Origin: Chara braunii
Lineage: Eukaryota > Streptophyta > Charophyceae > Charales > Characeae
Assembly: GCA_003427395.1 (NCBI GenBank)
Contig: BFEA01000346.1
Coordinates: forward strand, 69,892-94,514
Length of the DNA: 24,623 nt
Reading direction: 5' to 3'
This document shows, piece after piece, positions 1 through 8,522 of this stretch (position 1 is its first letter; each line of letters starts with the position of its first letter). The notes beneath the pieces are model-generated. The model worked only from the letters and a program-made list of their open reading frames with translations, was not told the DNA's origin and did not search any database. A program made the translations under genes and the position numbers.

Positions 1-465
1 CAAACCTACAAGTCCCTACTCTTCCAGGGTACTCTCAACAACACATCCGTCTTAGTTCTGGTCTGGCACAGCCCGACAATAGACCAACTCCCACCGGCTT
101 TGATCCAGGTTTTAGCATCCTTCAACAGGAGCTTCTCCTTCTCGATCTCTGCTTGAGTAAATCCAAAAAGTAGAACAACCAGCCTTCAGACCTTCAACCA
201 ACGACCCCCCCGACTACGTAAATCGAACAACTAGCATCCTTCAACGAAAACTGTCATATTGCCCTGTTCTTTTGCTCTTTTGTTTTCTTGCATCTCGTTT
301 TGTGTGTGATATGTATGTGCTTTAGGGTATGTCATGTGTCCAGTTCGTACATGTTCGATCATTAATGAAAATGTTCAATGTTGGCATTTCATTGGATTTG
401 TTGAACGGTTCTTTTTGACTCGGAAAGTGTTTTTGTGTTAGGATTTTCTAATGTTTTTGTGTCTT
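1..465. other. Unassigned left-edge sequence
   Basis: Two plus-strand frames are open from the left edge for a little over 50 codons each (frame 1 to about base 156, frame 3 to about base 173), so a truncated exon or retroelement piece could enter here. I recognise no family motif in either. The 14-mer tagcatccttcaac occurs twice (from about 113 and 232). From about 260 onward the sequence is T-rich with stops in all frames. No gene is called. Confidence 0.3.
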
Positions 466-984
466 TTTTTTTTTTTTTTTTTTTTTTAATGTTTGCACTA
501 TGGGCCCATACAGGTTGTTTTTTAGTTTTTTCCGAATTTTGCACCGAAACTGTCGGCGAAAACGGTGAATTTTCGGCCCTCCTTTAACCACGTGTCGAGG
601 ATTGTTGAAGGGCACTCAGAAGATAAAAGAGGGGAGAAATGAACAAGAACACACAGAAGCCGTTACCCTGATAGATGGTGGGCACATGAGTGGATGAAAA
701 CAACTGTAGTGGACGAGGGGGGAGAATATGCGGTCATAATGGAAACTCAAAGCAGCTGATAATGATCCCACCTTGGAACTAACTGACTCATCCTTTCTGA
801 GCTGGGCTGGGACCCGCTGAACGGTGTGCACATGTATAGTGTGCATACATGTCTGATTCTATTAGAATTTGAACTCAGGTCTGTGTTTACAGTTCATGGG
901 TGCACTGACTGAGCTAGTGCAGTTGGTATATATTCTATACACATATATCGTGATAGAGATACATGCATGGACGTGCCAATGTGT
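466..984. other. Poly-T run followed by unassigned sequence
   Basis: A run of about 22 T (466-487) could be the poly-A tail of a minus-strand retroposon, but I found no matching target duplication. At about 534-580 the sequence is self-complementary around ccgaaa/ttttcgg. The short open frames here have no recognisable domain or repeat support. Confidence 0.3.
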
Positions 985-1075
985 TATATATATGTATGCA
1001 CATATATATGTATATACATATACACACATGCACACACACACATACATGGACATATATATAGTATATACACATATT
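985..1075. repeat. AT/CA-rich compound microsatellite
   Basis: Imperfect alternating tatatg, catata and cacaca stretches. The open frames that run through this tract on both strands (repeated Y/I/C/V/T residues) are made by the repeat and are not genes. Confidence 0.8.
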
Positions 1076-1334
1076 TTGCATGAGAGTCCACGAGCATACA
1101 AGAGTGAGATGACTGTTGCCGTCAGCCCAGTGAGCATTACGCATTCACCGGTGTGTTTGATCTCTGTTCTTTATTGTGGTGCTTCTCAGAACCAGCCAGA
1201 ACAAACAAAATGCCACTTTCAATTGCCCGCTTCATGAAAGCATTATTTGTTCGTTCCCTCTGAACCTCCTTCGGGCCCCACTGAGAGTCTGTGTGTCTAT
1301 ACCTGCCGGCATGAAATTTAAGTGGTCAACTTCC

Positions 1335-1337
<3 letters not shown>

Positions 1338-1395
<58 letters not shown>

Positions 1396-1396
1396 N

Positions 1397-1431
<35 letters not shown>
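1338..1431. repeat. (CT)n microsatellite with one N
   Basis: An almost pure CT dinucleotide tract of about 94 bases, with a single undetermined base at 1396. It yields Leu-Ser repeats on one strand and Arg-Glu repeats on the other, which explains every open frame here. The N probably marks unresolved repeat length. Confidence 0.95.
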
Positions 1432-1434
<3 letters not shown>

Positions 1435-1623
1435 TGAGCACGCCTTCGCTGCCCCCCCCCTCTCTCCTTGCTTCCCCCCGCCTTGCTCTCTCCCTGTGTC
1501 TGATCGCCTGAGGCCCACTCACCCTTGGACTCGGGGCATAGTCACAACTTGAATGCCTTTCAATGTTGAATGCGGTGAGAGTTGAAGTCAGATTCACCTG
1601 GGAAGGGTAAGTTTCAAAAATAG

Positions 1624-1783
1624 TAGTTTCACAGCAAAAATATTGGCAGGCCCCAAGATTCGTTGCAAAAATATATCTTTCGTTGCAGCTTTAGAGGTCC
1701 CGGTAGTTTCACAGCAAAACTATTTGGGGGAGGGGTCCCACTTTCCTTGCAAAAATAGATCTTTCGGACCCGTACAACATTTC
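1624..1783. repeat. Two degenerate ~80-bp direct repeats
   Basis: The motif tagtttcacagcaaaa starts at 1624 and again at 1704. The companion motif gcaaaaatatatctttcg (1664-1681) returns as gcaaaaatagatctttcg (1749-1766). Spacing of 80-85 bp indicates a diverged tandem duplication. A shorter related stretch (tttctgctgcgaaac) follows near 1780. No coding function is evident. Confidence 0.7.
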
Positions 1784-2145
1784 TGCTGCGAAACTTCGAA
1801 AACACACTATTTCTGCAATTACCCCACCTGGGAATTGGCCGTCATGTGAGTTACAATGTTGTTCCCAAAACATGTTAACCCAGATGCTAGATGAAAAATA
1901 GTGCTGACTCTGCTGAGCAGTGAATAACTGCTGGCAGCTGGTCTGACTCGTTTCCCCCCCCCCTTTCTTCCTCTGAGCCTCCTTTGCCGAGGTAGAAAAG
2001 AACGCGTGCCAAGCTTTGCCGAAGCGACAGCATGATGTTTTTCTCATTTTTTAGCTGGCACCGGCCGCCATTGTGGCCCGATGGCCCTGCTCACCCGAAG
2101 ATCGTGGAATGCAACATTTTGGTGTTTCAAGTTTGCCATAGACAC

Positions 2146-2177
<32 letters not shown>

Positions 2178-2689
2178 CAACAAGGCCAAACGAAAATGGA
2201 AAATTAGCGACTTGCAACTCAAAGAGGCAACATTCCTTGTCCCTTCAACTGCTGTGACCGCCCGAATTCGCCAAATATCCAACACGTAGACCGGACCCAA
2301 CATCGTTCCCGTGGACCACCTCAGGTGACTGTTGACCTTGTGGTATGCCCCTGTCCTTCTGGCTGTTGGTCCTTGCCGTTGTCGTGAATGGTGCCTGCAA
2401 CTTCGAGTGCCTGGCTGTTGGCGGTTGAGGAGCGTGGTACAAAGTTGAATGGTGGGCTGGCATGGGCATGACTCAAATATAACAGACTTGAAGAGCCCAG
2501 GAGGCATTCAGCAGCTTTGAGGTGCTAATCAGGAAATACAGAACACACACACACGCACACACACACAAGCTCATTTTTAATTAATAATATTAATAATTAT
2601 TACTTAATAATAAAAAAGAAGATGATTAAAATTATAATTTAAAATAAATAATAATTAAGTAAAGAAAAGAAAAGAAAAGAGAAAAAAAA
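1784..2689. other. Unassigned sequence with poly-T and AT-rich tract
   Basis: Contains a 30-base T run (2148-2177), a CA/CG dinucleotide patch (about 2545-2570) and a strongly AT-rich stretch (about 2571-2689) rich in taataatt words with aaaag repeats. A minus-strand frame of about 126 codons (2127-2507) uses the T run as a poly-Lys end and shows no domain. I see no gene. Confidence 0.4.
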
Positions 2690-2697
2690 ATAGTAAC

Positions 2698-3450
2698 CAG
2701 GGTTGCCGGCATTCGGGACGGGCCGAACGCCCCAACCCGAACGCCCGAACGTACGGGACCCCTTCGGAGGCCGTTCGGGCCGAACACGGACCAAAAAAAA
2801 ACAAAACAAAAAAACAAAAATCCGAAAAACCAATATGTTATGGAGGAAAATAAACTAAACAACATTTGCCTGGGCACTACATCCAAATTCTTTACCAAAT
2901 TTGAATTAAAAATCAAATACAGAAAAAAAACACTATGATAAAAATAAGAAAAAATAAAAAGAGAATTAAAATGAGTGAGTGTGCCAGCACCTTTTCGACA
3001 CCGCCATCTTTGCCGATTTTTTATTATTTTATGGCATTGACAAATGCCCTGAAAATTTACAGGTATATAGTTTACATAATCAATAACTCATTAAAAAGTT
3101 AAAAAAAAATAATAAAATGGTTTAGGCCCCGAAATAAAGTGAAATCAAAAAGTTTAAAAAGTGAAAAAAAACAAAATAGTGAGTGGGCGAGCACGTTTTT
3201 ACACCCCCATCTTTGACGATTTTTAATGTTTTTTTGGCTTAGCAGAATGGCTTCAAAATTTATAGGCGTGTAGGTTAAATCATCGAGAACTCACAAAAAC
3301 AAATTAAGAAAAAAAAACGTATTTTTAGGCCCCGATTTTTTTTTGGCGGGGGCCGAACCTGGAGGTGTTCGGCCCCCGAACGGGACCCCGAACGCCCGAA
3401 CGTTCGGGGGCCAGCCCGGGGTCTCCCGAACATTCGGTCAGGTAACCCTG
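2698..3450. mobile_element. Non-autonomous hAT-type transposon (753 bp)
   Basis: The left end is cagggttgcc and the right end ggtaaccctg, inverted repeats matching at 9 of 10 positions. The 8-mer atagtaac lies immediately outside both ends (2690-2697 and 3451-3458), a perfect 8-bp target-site duplication. An 8-bp duplication with a CAGGGTT-type terminus is characteristic of the hAT superfamily. Both subterminal regions (about 2710-2790 and 3352-3435) are GC-rich and packed with CGAACG/CGTTCGGG words in both orientations, as expected for transposase binding sites. The interior is AT-rich, has no transposase reading frame and holds an internal duplication. The element sits in AT-rich DNA and must depend on a transposase encoded elsewhere. 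Confidence 0.85.
2974..3380. repeat. Internal ~204-bp tandem duplication in the hAT-type element
   Basis: Unit 1 starts with agtgagtgtgccagcac at 2974 and unit 2 with agtgagtgggcgagcac at 3178. The landmarks catctttgccgattttt / catctttgacgattttt and tttaggccccga (3121 and 3324) keep the same 203-204 bp spacing. The units are clearly diverged, so the duplication is old. Confidence 0.8.
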
Positions 3451-3648
3451 ATAGTAACTTTATTAGTAAGTAAATAAGTTAAGGATTAAAAAATTCAATT
3501 AATTAAATGATTTATAAAAATAACAAATAACAAATACAATTTTTTTTTTTTCAAATTTGTCGTCTTCCCTTCATAAATTGAATAAGCCTATTATTATGCT
3601 CGCCAGAATGATGATATCCTTAGCCGATGGCGACTTAGAAACTCAACT

Positions 3649-4069
3649 TCCAGAAAAGGTTTAAGTTGGTTTTTCTTTTTGCTGATTATAATCCCTTTTG
3701 TGGTGTTGTGCGTACTTAGGTTGGAATATAGATAGATACATAGATAACTATATAGATAGATATATATATGCATATATATATACATATATACATATATATA
3801 TACATATATACATATATATATATACATATATATATGGAGTGAGAGAGAGAGAGAGAGACATTGGTTGACTTGTTTTCTTCGGTGGTATTTTTGTGCATAG
3901 GGTTCGTGGTGTGTAGCGGTCCAGTTTTTGGGCTTGACCAGTGATGTCTCACCCTAAATCACGACCACAGCATTTTTTGTAAGGTAAGCCAGACCCGATT
4001 CCTGGCACCGAAATATAAGTGACGCCGCGCCCGGTTCCCGGTTGATCTGGTTAAAAAAAAAAAAAAAAA
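3649..4069 (+). mobile_element. Poly-A retroposon insertion (421 bp), SINE-like
   Basis: The 10-mer aaactcaact occurs at 3639-3648 and again at 4070-4079, flanking a 421-bp insert that ends in about 18 A. The interrupted host repeat has an uninterrupted sister copy downstream (about 4270-4290), which shows the empty-site arrangement. Target duplication plus a 3' poly-A tail is the signature of LINE-driven target-primed reverse transcription. The insert holds an AT/GATA/GA microsatellite and a GC-rich 3' part (about 3980-4050). I found no convincing A or B box, so the source RNA class is unknown. Confidence 0.75.
3726..3860. repeat. GATA / AT / GA compound microsatellite
   Basis: Runs of gata, then tatacata and tatata, then a GA tract (about 3838-3860), all inside the retroposon insertion. 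The minus-strand Tyr/Ile-rich open frames across it are repeat-derived. Confidence 0.9.
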
Positions 4070-4500
4070 AAACTCAACTAAAAAACTGCTATAGACTACA
4101 GTTATATATACTAAATTCTACACAAAATATAAAAATTATGGGACTCAAATTAAATGGATAAAAAATTAATTCCTTTTACAAGTTGGTCATCTTCCCTTCA
4201 CAAATTGAATAAGCCTATCCCAAAATTATGCTCGCCAAAATGATGATTCCTTAGCCGATGGCGCCTCAAAAACTCAACAAAAGAACTTCTAAAAAAAAAA
4301 AAAAATCGATACCTATACACTCACTTTTACACAAAACATAAAAAATATGGGACTCACATACAAACACACTTATGTGCAAAAAAAAAAATAAAAAAAAAAA
4401 TGGCTCACGTAAAGAATACCGCGAAAAAAAATGATAAAGACGAAAAAAATGATAAAAAAACGAGGAAAACAAAAAAAAACATATAACGAGATACTAAGAT

Positions 4501-4945
4501 ACACAAACGACAATACTTTTTCTCAGGAACACCCTGTAGGAAATTTCAGAAAGACAAAAACACGTGATACACCTCCAAGTATGGTGGCACGAAAGATAAG
4601 GACAAACTACATCACGAAAAACGCGCCTTAGCACAAGCAGTATAAACCCACTATAAAACGACTAATTAGACTGCGACCGCTCCCACTACTTCATAAGCAT
4701 ACTGCAAAAAAACGAAGATATGCATATGGTGACGGACTGACAAATAGAAATGATGAGACTTTTCCAGGAACACCCTGCAGAAAAGGTTTCAGAAAGACAA
4801 AAACTCGTGATACACTTCCAAAGAGATTGGCGCGTAGAATCAGGACAAAATACATCACGAAAAATACGCCGTAACATGAGCACTACAAAACCAACAAAAC
4901 GATTAATTAGAATACGATCACTCCTACTACTACCTAATACCTATT
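4501..4945 (+). pseudogene. Two-unit, 81-codon-period decayed coding repeat, unknown family
   Basis: Two diverged units lie 243 bp apart in the same reading frame. Unit 1 (about 4510-4700) reads FRKTKTRDT, then ARKIRTNYITKN. Unit 2 (about 4750-4940) reads FRKTKTRDT, then ARRIRTKYITKN. Many nucleotide differences are third-position (aca/act for Thr, gca/gcg for Ala, ata/atc for Ile). Upstream, TND.TF is shared, and downstream KRLIR recurs. Each unit carries a stop at the same place, TAG at 4629 and TAA at 4872, just after Asn-Ala/Thr-Pro. The protein is strongly basic (K/R/T-rich). I recognise no family. It may be a relic of a repeated-domain protein or of a retroelement ORF. Confidence 0.4.
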
Positions 4946-5845
4946 GCCAAACCCTAAACTATGCACAGGGTCCTGTTATGCATGCCGTAACTCATACATT
5001 CGTACGGATCACTCGACTACATAAGCCATGACCAAACACGTTATTTTCTCTCCTCAACCTAAAATGACAAAACCCCCTCTCCTCCAAAATCAGATTACAT
5101 CAAACCCCTCTCATAGACATACCAAAAATACGCATTGCTTACTACCGCTTCCATTTCCTTACTTCCAAGTTAGATCCACATGCAACTATATACAATGGTG
5201 CTAACTTGCATTGCTATCTACCGCACCCCGACCGACGCTACTGGACTTGCCCGCAATTGCTTGTTGTGCACTCCTAAAGCCACGGAGCACGCGATCTGCA
5301 ATCCCACCTCACTCCCTTCTCCACTAAGAGCGGGTGCTTCTTCTTACCCATGCACACGACTTGACACTCCATAACTGAACGAGGGTGATGTTACACCTAA
5401 CGCACACGCAGGCGGAAGTGCCGCGAGCGCTAATTACTGTAGGAGTTGTTTACTACAAGATAGTCAAGAGGCAATGGCTACACCCGGGGATGCCACATCC
5501 TCTCAAACGTTCAATCTTCAGGGAAGATGATAACTATCAAAGAGTGTCATTAATGTCGTACACCCTAACACAACACCCTTCTATGATAAAGTCTAATGGG
5601 AGATTATAATATGACCCTCTGATGAGCTGCTATGGGTGCTAGGCAGTGAAAAGCGCGCTTCAGGGCATGCACCCCCCTATGGCTGGGTTTTCATACCCTT
5701 TCCTAACCCAGACTAACCACTAATGCTAATCTTAACTTGCTCCTAAAGTTCTCCTTATGTTGTTTTAACCCTGTACTGTACTAAAATTTCCAAAGACGTA
5801 ATGGCTGCATCTAATGTCCCATATACTATGGGATAGCTGTGTTTT
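4946..5845. other. Unassigned sequence
   Basis: Mixed-composition DNA with several short plus-strand frames (about 5180-5374 and 5385-5609) that lack recognisable motifs, repeats or any supporting neighbour. The word ctgatgag at 5619 superficially resembles a hammerhead core but its surroundings do not fold convincingly. No gene is called. Confidence 0.3.
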
Positions 5846-5869
5846 ACACACACACCCTACACACACCCC

Positions 5870-5929
<60 letters not shown>
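5846..5929. repeat. (CA)n microsatellite
   Basis: Imperfect then pure CA repeat. The plus-strand open frame crossing it (Thr-His repeats) is repeat-derived. Confidence 0.95.
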
Positions 5930-5931
<2 letters not shown>

Positions 5932-6189
5932 AGTTTTATCATGTTGTTGTCTGTTCTCCCCTTGATCTTTTTCTAAGTATTTTCTCTTACCCAACAGAGC
6001 ACCCTTACGTAGTGCCAAACAGTCGGTGGTTCCTTGTTTGGAGTGCCTATTGCACTCTTACGGGGGCCGCTCAGTTCGGGATGCCTGTGTTGCCTGTGGG
6101 TGATGATGGATGCTCATCGGAGTGACTCCCTGGCTCAGTGGGTGGTGGGAACCAACAGTCTGCGGGGCTCAATCGTCATGTGAGTACGT

Positions 6190-6690
6190 CATGCGCTGCT
6201 TTGCTCCATGTTGGATGTGTGGACTGCCCCGTCTGCACTCCACCGCCACCTGCTGGCTGTCCCTCTTGCTTTGCATGTGGTTCTCTGCAAGTTGCTGTGT
6301 TCGCTGTGTGGTGTTGCTGTGTTGTCGGTGTTGCCTTGCGCTTCACTGCTCCGCTGCCTTGCTGCCCATCCGCTGGCCGTGCCTTCCATGTTTGCCGCTT
6401 GTGTGCCTTGTTGTCGGTGCCTTGTGCTCCTCTCCACGATTGCCGAGCAGCTGGTCCGCTGCCCTGTCATCCCTTGCAGTGTGGTTACCTTGCTTGTGTT
6501 GCCTTGTGCTTCACTACACGGTTGCCGTGCTGCATGTCCGGTGTTGTGCAGCCGTGTTGCCTCTACTGTGCTGCCTGGTGCTCCACAGGGGTCGCCCCCC
6601 GCTGCTATGTTCAGCTTGGGGACAGTCTGCCTTCGACAAGGGTCAAAGGGTGCAGGACATGCAGCGGGCGGCGACCCTGTGGAACACTCA
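6190..6690. repeat. TG/GC-rich degenerate repeat region
   Basis: The phrase gttgccttg(c/t)gcttcact, with relatives such as ggtgccttgtgctcctctcc, recurs at about 6329, 6415 and 6499, roughly 85 bp apart, followed each time by a ccgctg- or gttgccgtgctg-like stretch. All three plus frames and one minus frame are open for hundreds of bases. This reflects a scarcity of TA dinucleotides rather than coding. The stretch from about 5930 to here has no separate recognisable feature. Confidence 0.5.
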
Positions 6691-6693
6691 GAC

Positions 6694-6756
6694 GGAGATT
6701 CCCGTCGAGGGTTCAGCCTCCTGATGAGTCGGTGCAACTCCGACGAAACAATCTTT
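6694..6756 (+). ncRNA. Hammerhead ribozyme motif
   Basis: All core elements are present in order. The cleavage triplet GTC is at 6704-6706. Stem I pairs GAGG (6707-6710) with CCTC (6717-6720) around loop GTTCAG. The core CTGATGA is at 6721-6727. Stem II pairs GTCGG (6728-6732) with CCGAC (6740-6744) around loop TGCAACT. The core GAA is at 6745-6747. Stem III pairs T6705-A6748 and G6704-C6749, then after a CCC bulge (6701-6703) AGATT (6696-6700) with AATCT (6750-6754) and two further G-T wobbles. Stems I and II are closed by loops and stem III is open-ended. Hammerheads of this minimal kind occur in eukaryotic retroelements (Penelope-like elements, retrozymes) and satellite RNAs, where they process transcripts. 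I see no partner element around it. Self-cleavage is inferred from the fold. Confidence 0.8.
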
Positions 6757-6887
6757 CATCATCAGTTTTTTTTTTTGTTTTCAGCCTTTGCCTTGTTTAT
6801 ATTTGTATTTTTTTTTCAGGTGTTGTTTTCGCATTGTCATCGTTTGTCTTGCTGTTGTTTCCCTCACTGCCTTATGCTGTTTGCTTG

Positions 6888-7110
6888 CCCATCCGTCTAC
6901 CCCATGCCTTTCACCCAGTGTGCTTTGTTGTTTTGTGCTGTTTGCCTCCCCNCCCGCCTCCCCCATGCACTCCAGCCTATAGGCTTTGCTGCTTTGTGCT
7001 GTTTGCCTTACGGCATGCTGTCTATCTGCCCACCCGCCTCCCCCATGCCCTCCAGCCTATGTCCATCGTGTCATTTTTTTCGTGCCTTACTGCCTTGTGT
7101 CGTTTGTCTG
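6888..7110. repeat. Three degenerate 60-80-bp tandem units
   Basis: Units starting near 6888, 6948 and 7028 share ccc(a/n)(c/t)ccg(c/t)ct(a/c)cccatgc, then cc(t/c)a and tttg(t/c)tg(t/c)tttgtgctgtttgcct. The third unit is offset by an extra ~18 bp. A single N at 6952 lies in the second unit. Open frames across this region are by-products of composition. Confidence 0.65.
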
Positions 7111-7253
7111 CCTTTTGTACGTCAAGTGGACCTACAATGCGACTTAAGGATTGTTTGTTTACTTGACTCCCTCAGATTCGTGCTTTCCTCCTGGAGTGTT
7201 GCGGTGATAAGGTGCATGGTCTTATACTGTGCAGAAGATGAACTATATGTGTG

Positions 7254-7255
<2 letters not shown>

Positions 7256-7323
<68 letters not shown>

Positions 7324-7340
7324 TGCACACACACACACAA
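7256..7340. repeat. (CA)n microsatellite
   Basis: An almost pure AC tract, broken by gcatgc at 7321. It supplies the Thr-His or Val-Cys runs of the overlapping open frames. Confidence 0.95.
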
Positions 7341-7740
7341 ACAATTCTAGAGGGTAACTTCGGAACGTCCCTGTCATCATGGCCTTAGCATCTGATCAAA
7401 TCGCCCACTGTGCCAGCTCGGATTTTTTGAGGGCCAGGCAGAAAAACGCATCCAGAAAGTGGGGCTCGGAGACGCTGGTGGTTATACAAAAAAGCATCTG
7501 CCAATCTTGCATCCGACTGCAGCTGGCTTGCGGACTGTGTACTGCTTGATGCCTCAGGTGAACCACGGTGCCCTGCAAGGGGGTTACATTCAAGCCAGGT
7601 ACAGCTAACTGCAGGCCTACGTGGCACCACCTGGTAATAGCCCATGCTCCCCACATCAAAGCCAAGTGCCCTGTGACAGTGTTTCCTACACAGTTTGGGA
7701 GAAGGAAGGGGTGCCCTGTGACAGTGTTTTTTTCCACACA
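7341..7740. other. Unassigned sequence with a short 44-bp duplication
   Basis: The 19-mer gtgccctgtgacagtgttt occurs at 7667-7685 and 7711-7729, each followed closely by a cacacag/ctacacag word that resembles a splice acceptor. Open frames on both strands (about 90-110 codons on minus) have no recognised domain. The region directly precedes a LINE fragment and may be a diverged part of it. Confidence 0.35.
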
Positions 7741-8112
7741 GATGTGATGACCCGCATGAGAAGATGGAAATCAGGGGCCATACGTGGTGTCTTTGAAAGA
7801 GCTTTAGTTATTAATAACTCTGTACTTTCAACCATGTGGTACGTAACGGTAGTTTCCCCTCCTCCACGGTCGGCACTTCGAGATATCCGGACAGCTGTTA
7901 CTTGTTTCTTTTGGTCATCAGATGCAGATGCTGACTGCACCATACCTTGGGCAACCCGGGGAAAACTGATTCAGCCGTGACGAGAAAAGGGGCTCTCTAT
8001 TTTAGACCCAACCTTCCAGGTGATAGCTCTACAATGTCGCAACGTTTTTTTTTTTTTTTTTTTTTTTTGAAAAACAACCCAAGTGGATGCTAGAGGTGCT
8101 GATAAGAGCAGA
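7741..8112 (+). pseudogene. LINE (non-LTR retrotransposon) fragment, post-RT region
   Basis: The plus frame reads a stretch typical of LINE ORF2 downstream of the reverse transcriptase. It contains RALVINNSVLSTMWY, a short spacer, FFW about 30 residues on, then IPWATRGKLIQP, a stop, and GLSILDPTFQ at about 7987-8016. This is the [x]GL[x]ILDP motif that follows RT in plant-type LINEs. A poly-T run (8045-8069) interrupts it. The same frame resumes as KQPKWMLEVLIRADNTS before the hairpin repeat at 8128. Endonuclease and RT catalytic motifs are absent, so this is a dead, internally damaged fragment. A further open stretch at about 8190-8300 (residues such as EFISMCHVSIPQNAY) is unassigned. Confidence 0.7.
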
Positions 8113-8127
8113 CAACACTAGCATGCT

Positions 8128-8190
8128 CGGGGAGGCTCCATCTATTGGTGGGGAGCGGCACCTGCTGGAAATCGGGTTCAGCGTCCCTCA
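8128..8190 (+). repeat. Hairpin repeat, dispersed copy 1
   Basis: Contains ggctccatctattggtgggg, then cacctgctggaaatcgggttcagcgtccct (described here by its parts: ctgga, a 7-base loop, ttcag, cgtccct). This copy has one arm change (ttcag for tccag). It is the same family as copies at 8464 and 10064, all in the same orientation. Confidence 0.8.
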
Positions 8191-8463
8191 ACAATTATAA
8201 CCAGGTGTTCCGTAAACCACCCGAATTCATATCAATGTGCCACGTGTCCATCCCACAAAATGCATACGCAATCAACCGAAACGGCACGCTGGCACACTCA
8301 ATCGTATGATGAGCAGCATTGATTGCTGCAATGTTCTTTGGCTACTCATGGGCCGGGACAAAAGAAGCTTGGGAGGGAGCACCTGGCCTTTTTTTTTTTT
8401 TTTTTAAACACGGCCAGGGACAGATAGGAATGATGATGAGCGCATACATTCCTACCTATCCTC
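8191..8463. other. Unassigned spacer with poly-T
   Basis: Lies between two copies of the hairpin repeat. A run of about 16 T (about 8390-8405) is flanked by cctggcc and the near-inverse ggccagg, giving a short hairpin around the T run. No gene is recognised. Confidence 0.35.
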
Positions 8464-8522
8464 CAGGTGGCTCCAATCTATTGGTGGGGAGCTGCACCTG
8501 CTGGAACGTGAGTCCAGCGTCC
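8464..8522 (+). repeat. Hairpin repeat, dispersed copy 2
   Basis: ggctccaatctattggtggg leads to gagctgcacctgctgg. The hairpin has ctgga and tccag arms intact around a changed loop (acgtgag), followed by cgtccctta. Retained arms with a substituted loop match the pattern seen in the array at 10091-10437. Confidence 0.8.

Larger units (their letters stand above)
3559..4380. repeat. ~196-bp tandem repeat, first unit interrupted
   Basis: Unit 1 begins at gtcgtcttcccttca (3559) and continues through attatgctcgcca and ccttagccgatggcg to aaactcaact (3639-3648). It resumes at 4080 and ends near tacacaaaatataaaaattatgggactca. Unit 2 begins at gtcatcttcccttca (4186) and carries the same landmarks without interruption, to tacacaaaacataaaaaatatgggactca near 4329-4357. 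With the intervening insertion removed the period is about 196 bp. No coding content is recognised. Confidence 0.8.

Noticed and set aside
869-1237. 122-codon plus frame near the left edge
   Set aside because: Mostly AT/CA microsatellite translated as Tyr/Ile/His/Thr repeats; no motif.
1232-1597. Arg-Glu-rich minus frame
   Set aside because: This is the complement of the CT microsatellite and includes an undetermined base.
2148-2177. Poly-T run as the tail of a minus-strand retroposon
   Set aside because: No direct repeat flanking a plausible insert was found, so only the T run is recorded.
5610-5670. A second hammerhead-like core (ctgatgag at 5619 with gtgaaaag downstream)
   Set aside because: Stem II would close with a G-T pair on a 12-base loop, and no cleavage triplet with matching stems I and III could be found upstream.
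6110-7350. Overlapping plus-strand frames of 204, 342 and 380 codons and a minus frame of 182 codons as genes
   Set aside because: All overlap in different frames, are Cys/Leu/Pro-rich from TG- and GC-rich repeats, cross an N, and run into a CA microsatellite. No domain is recognisable.
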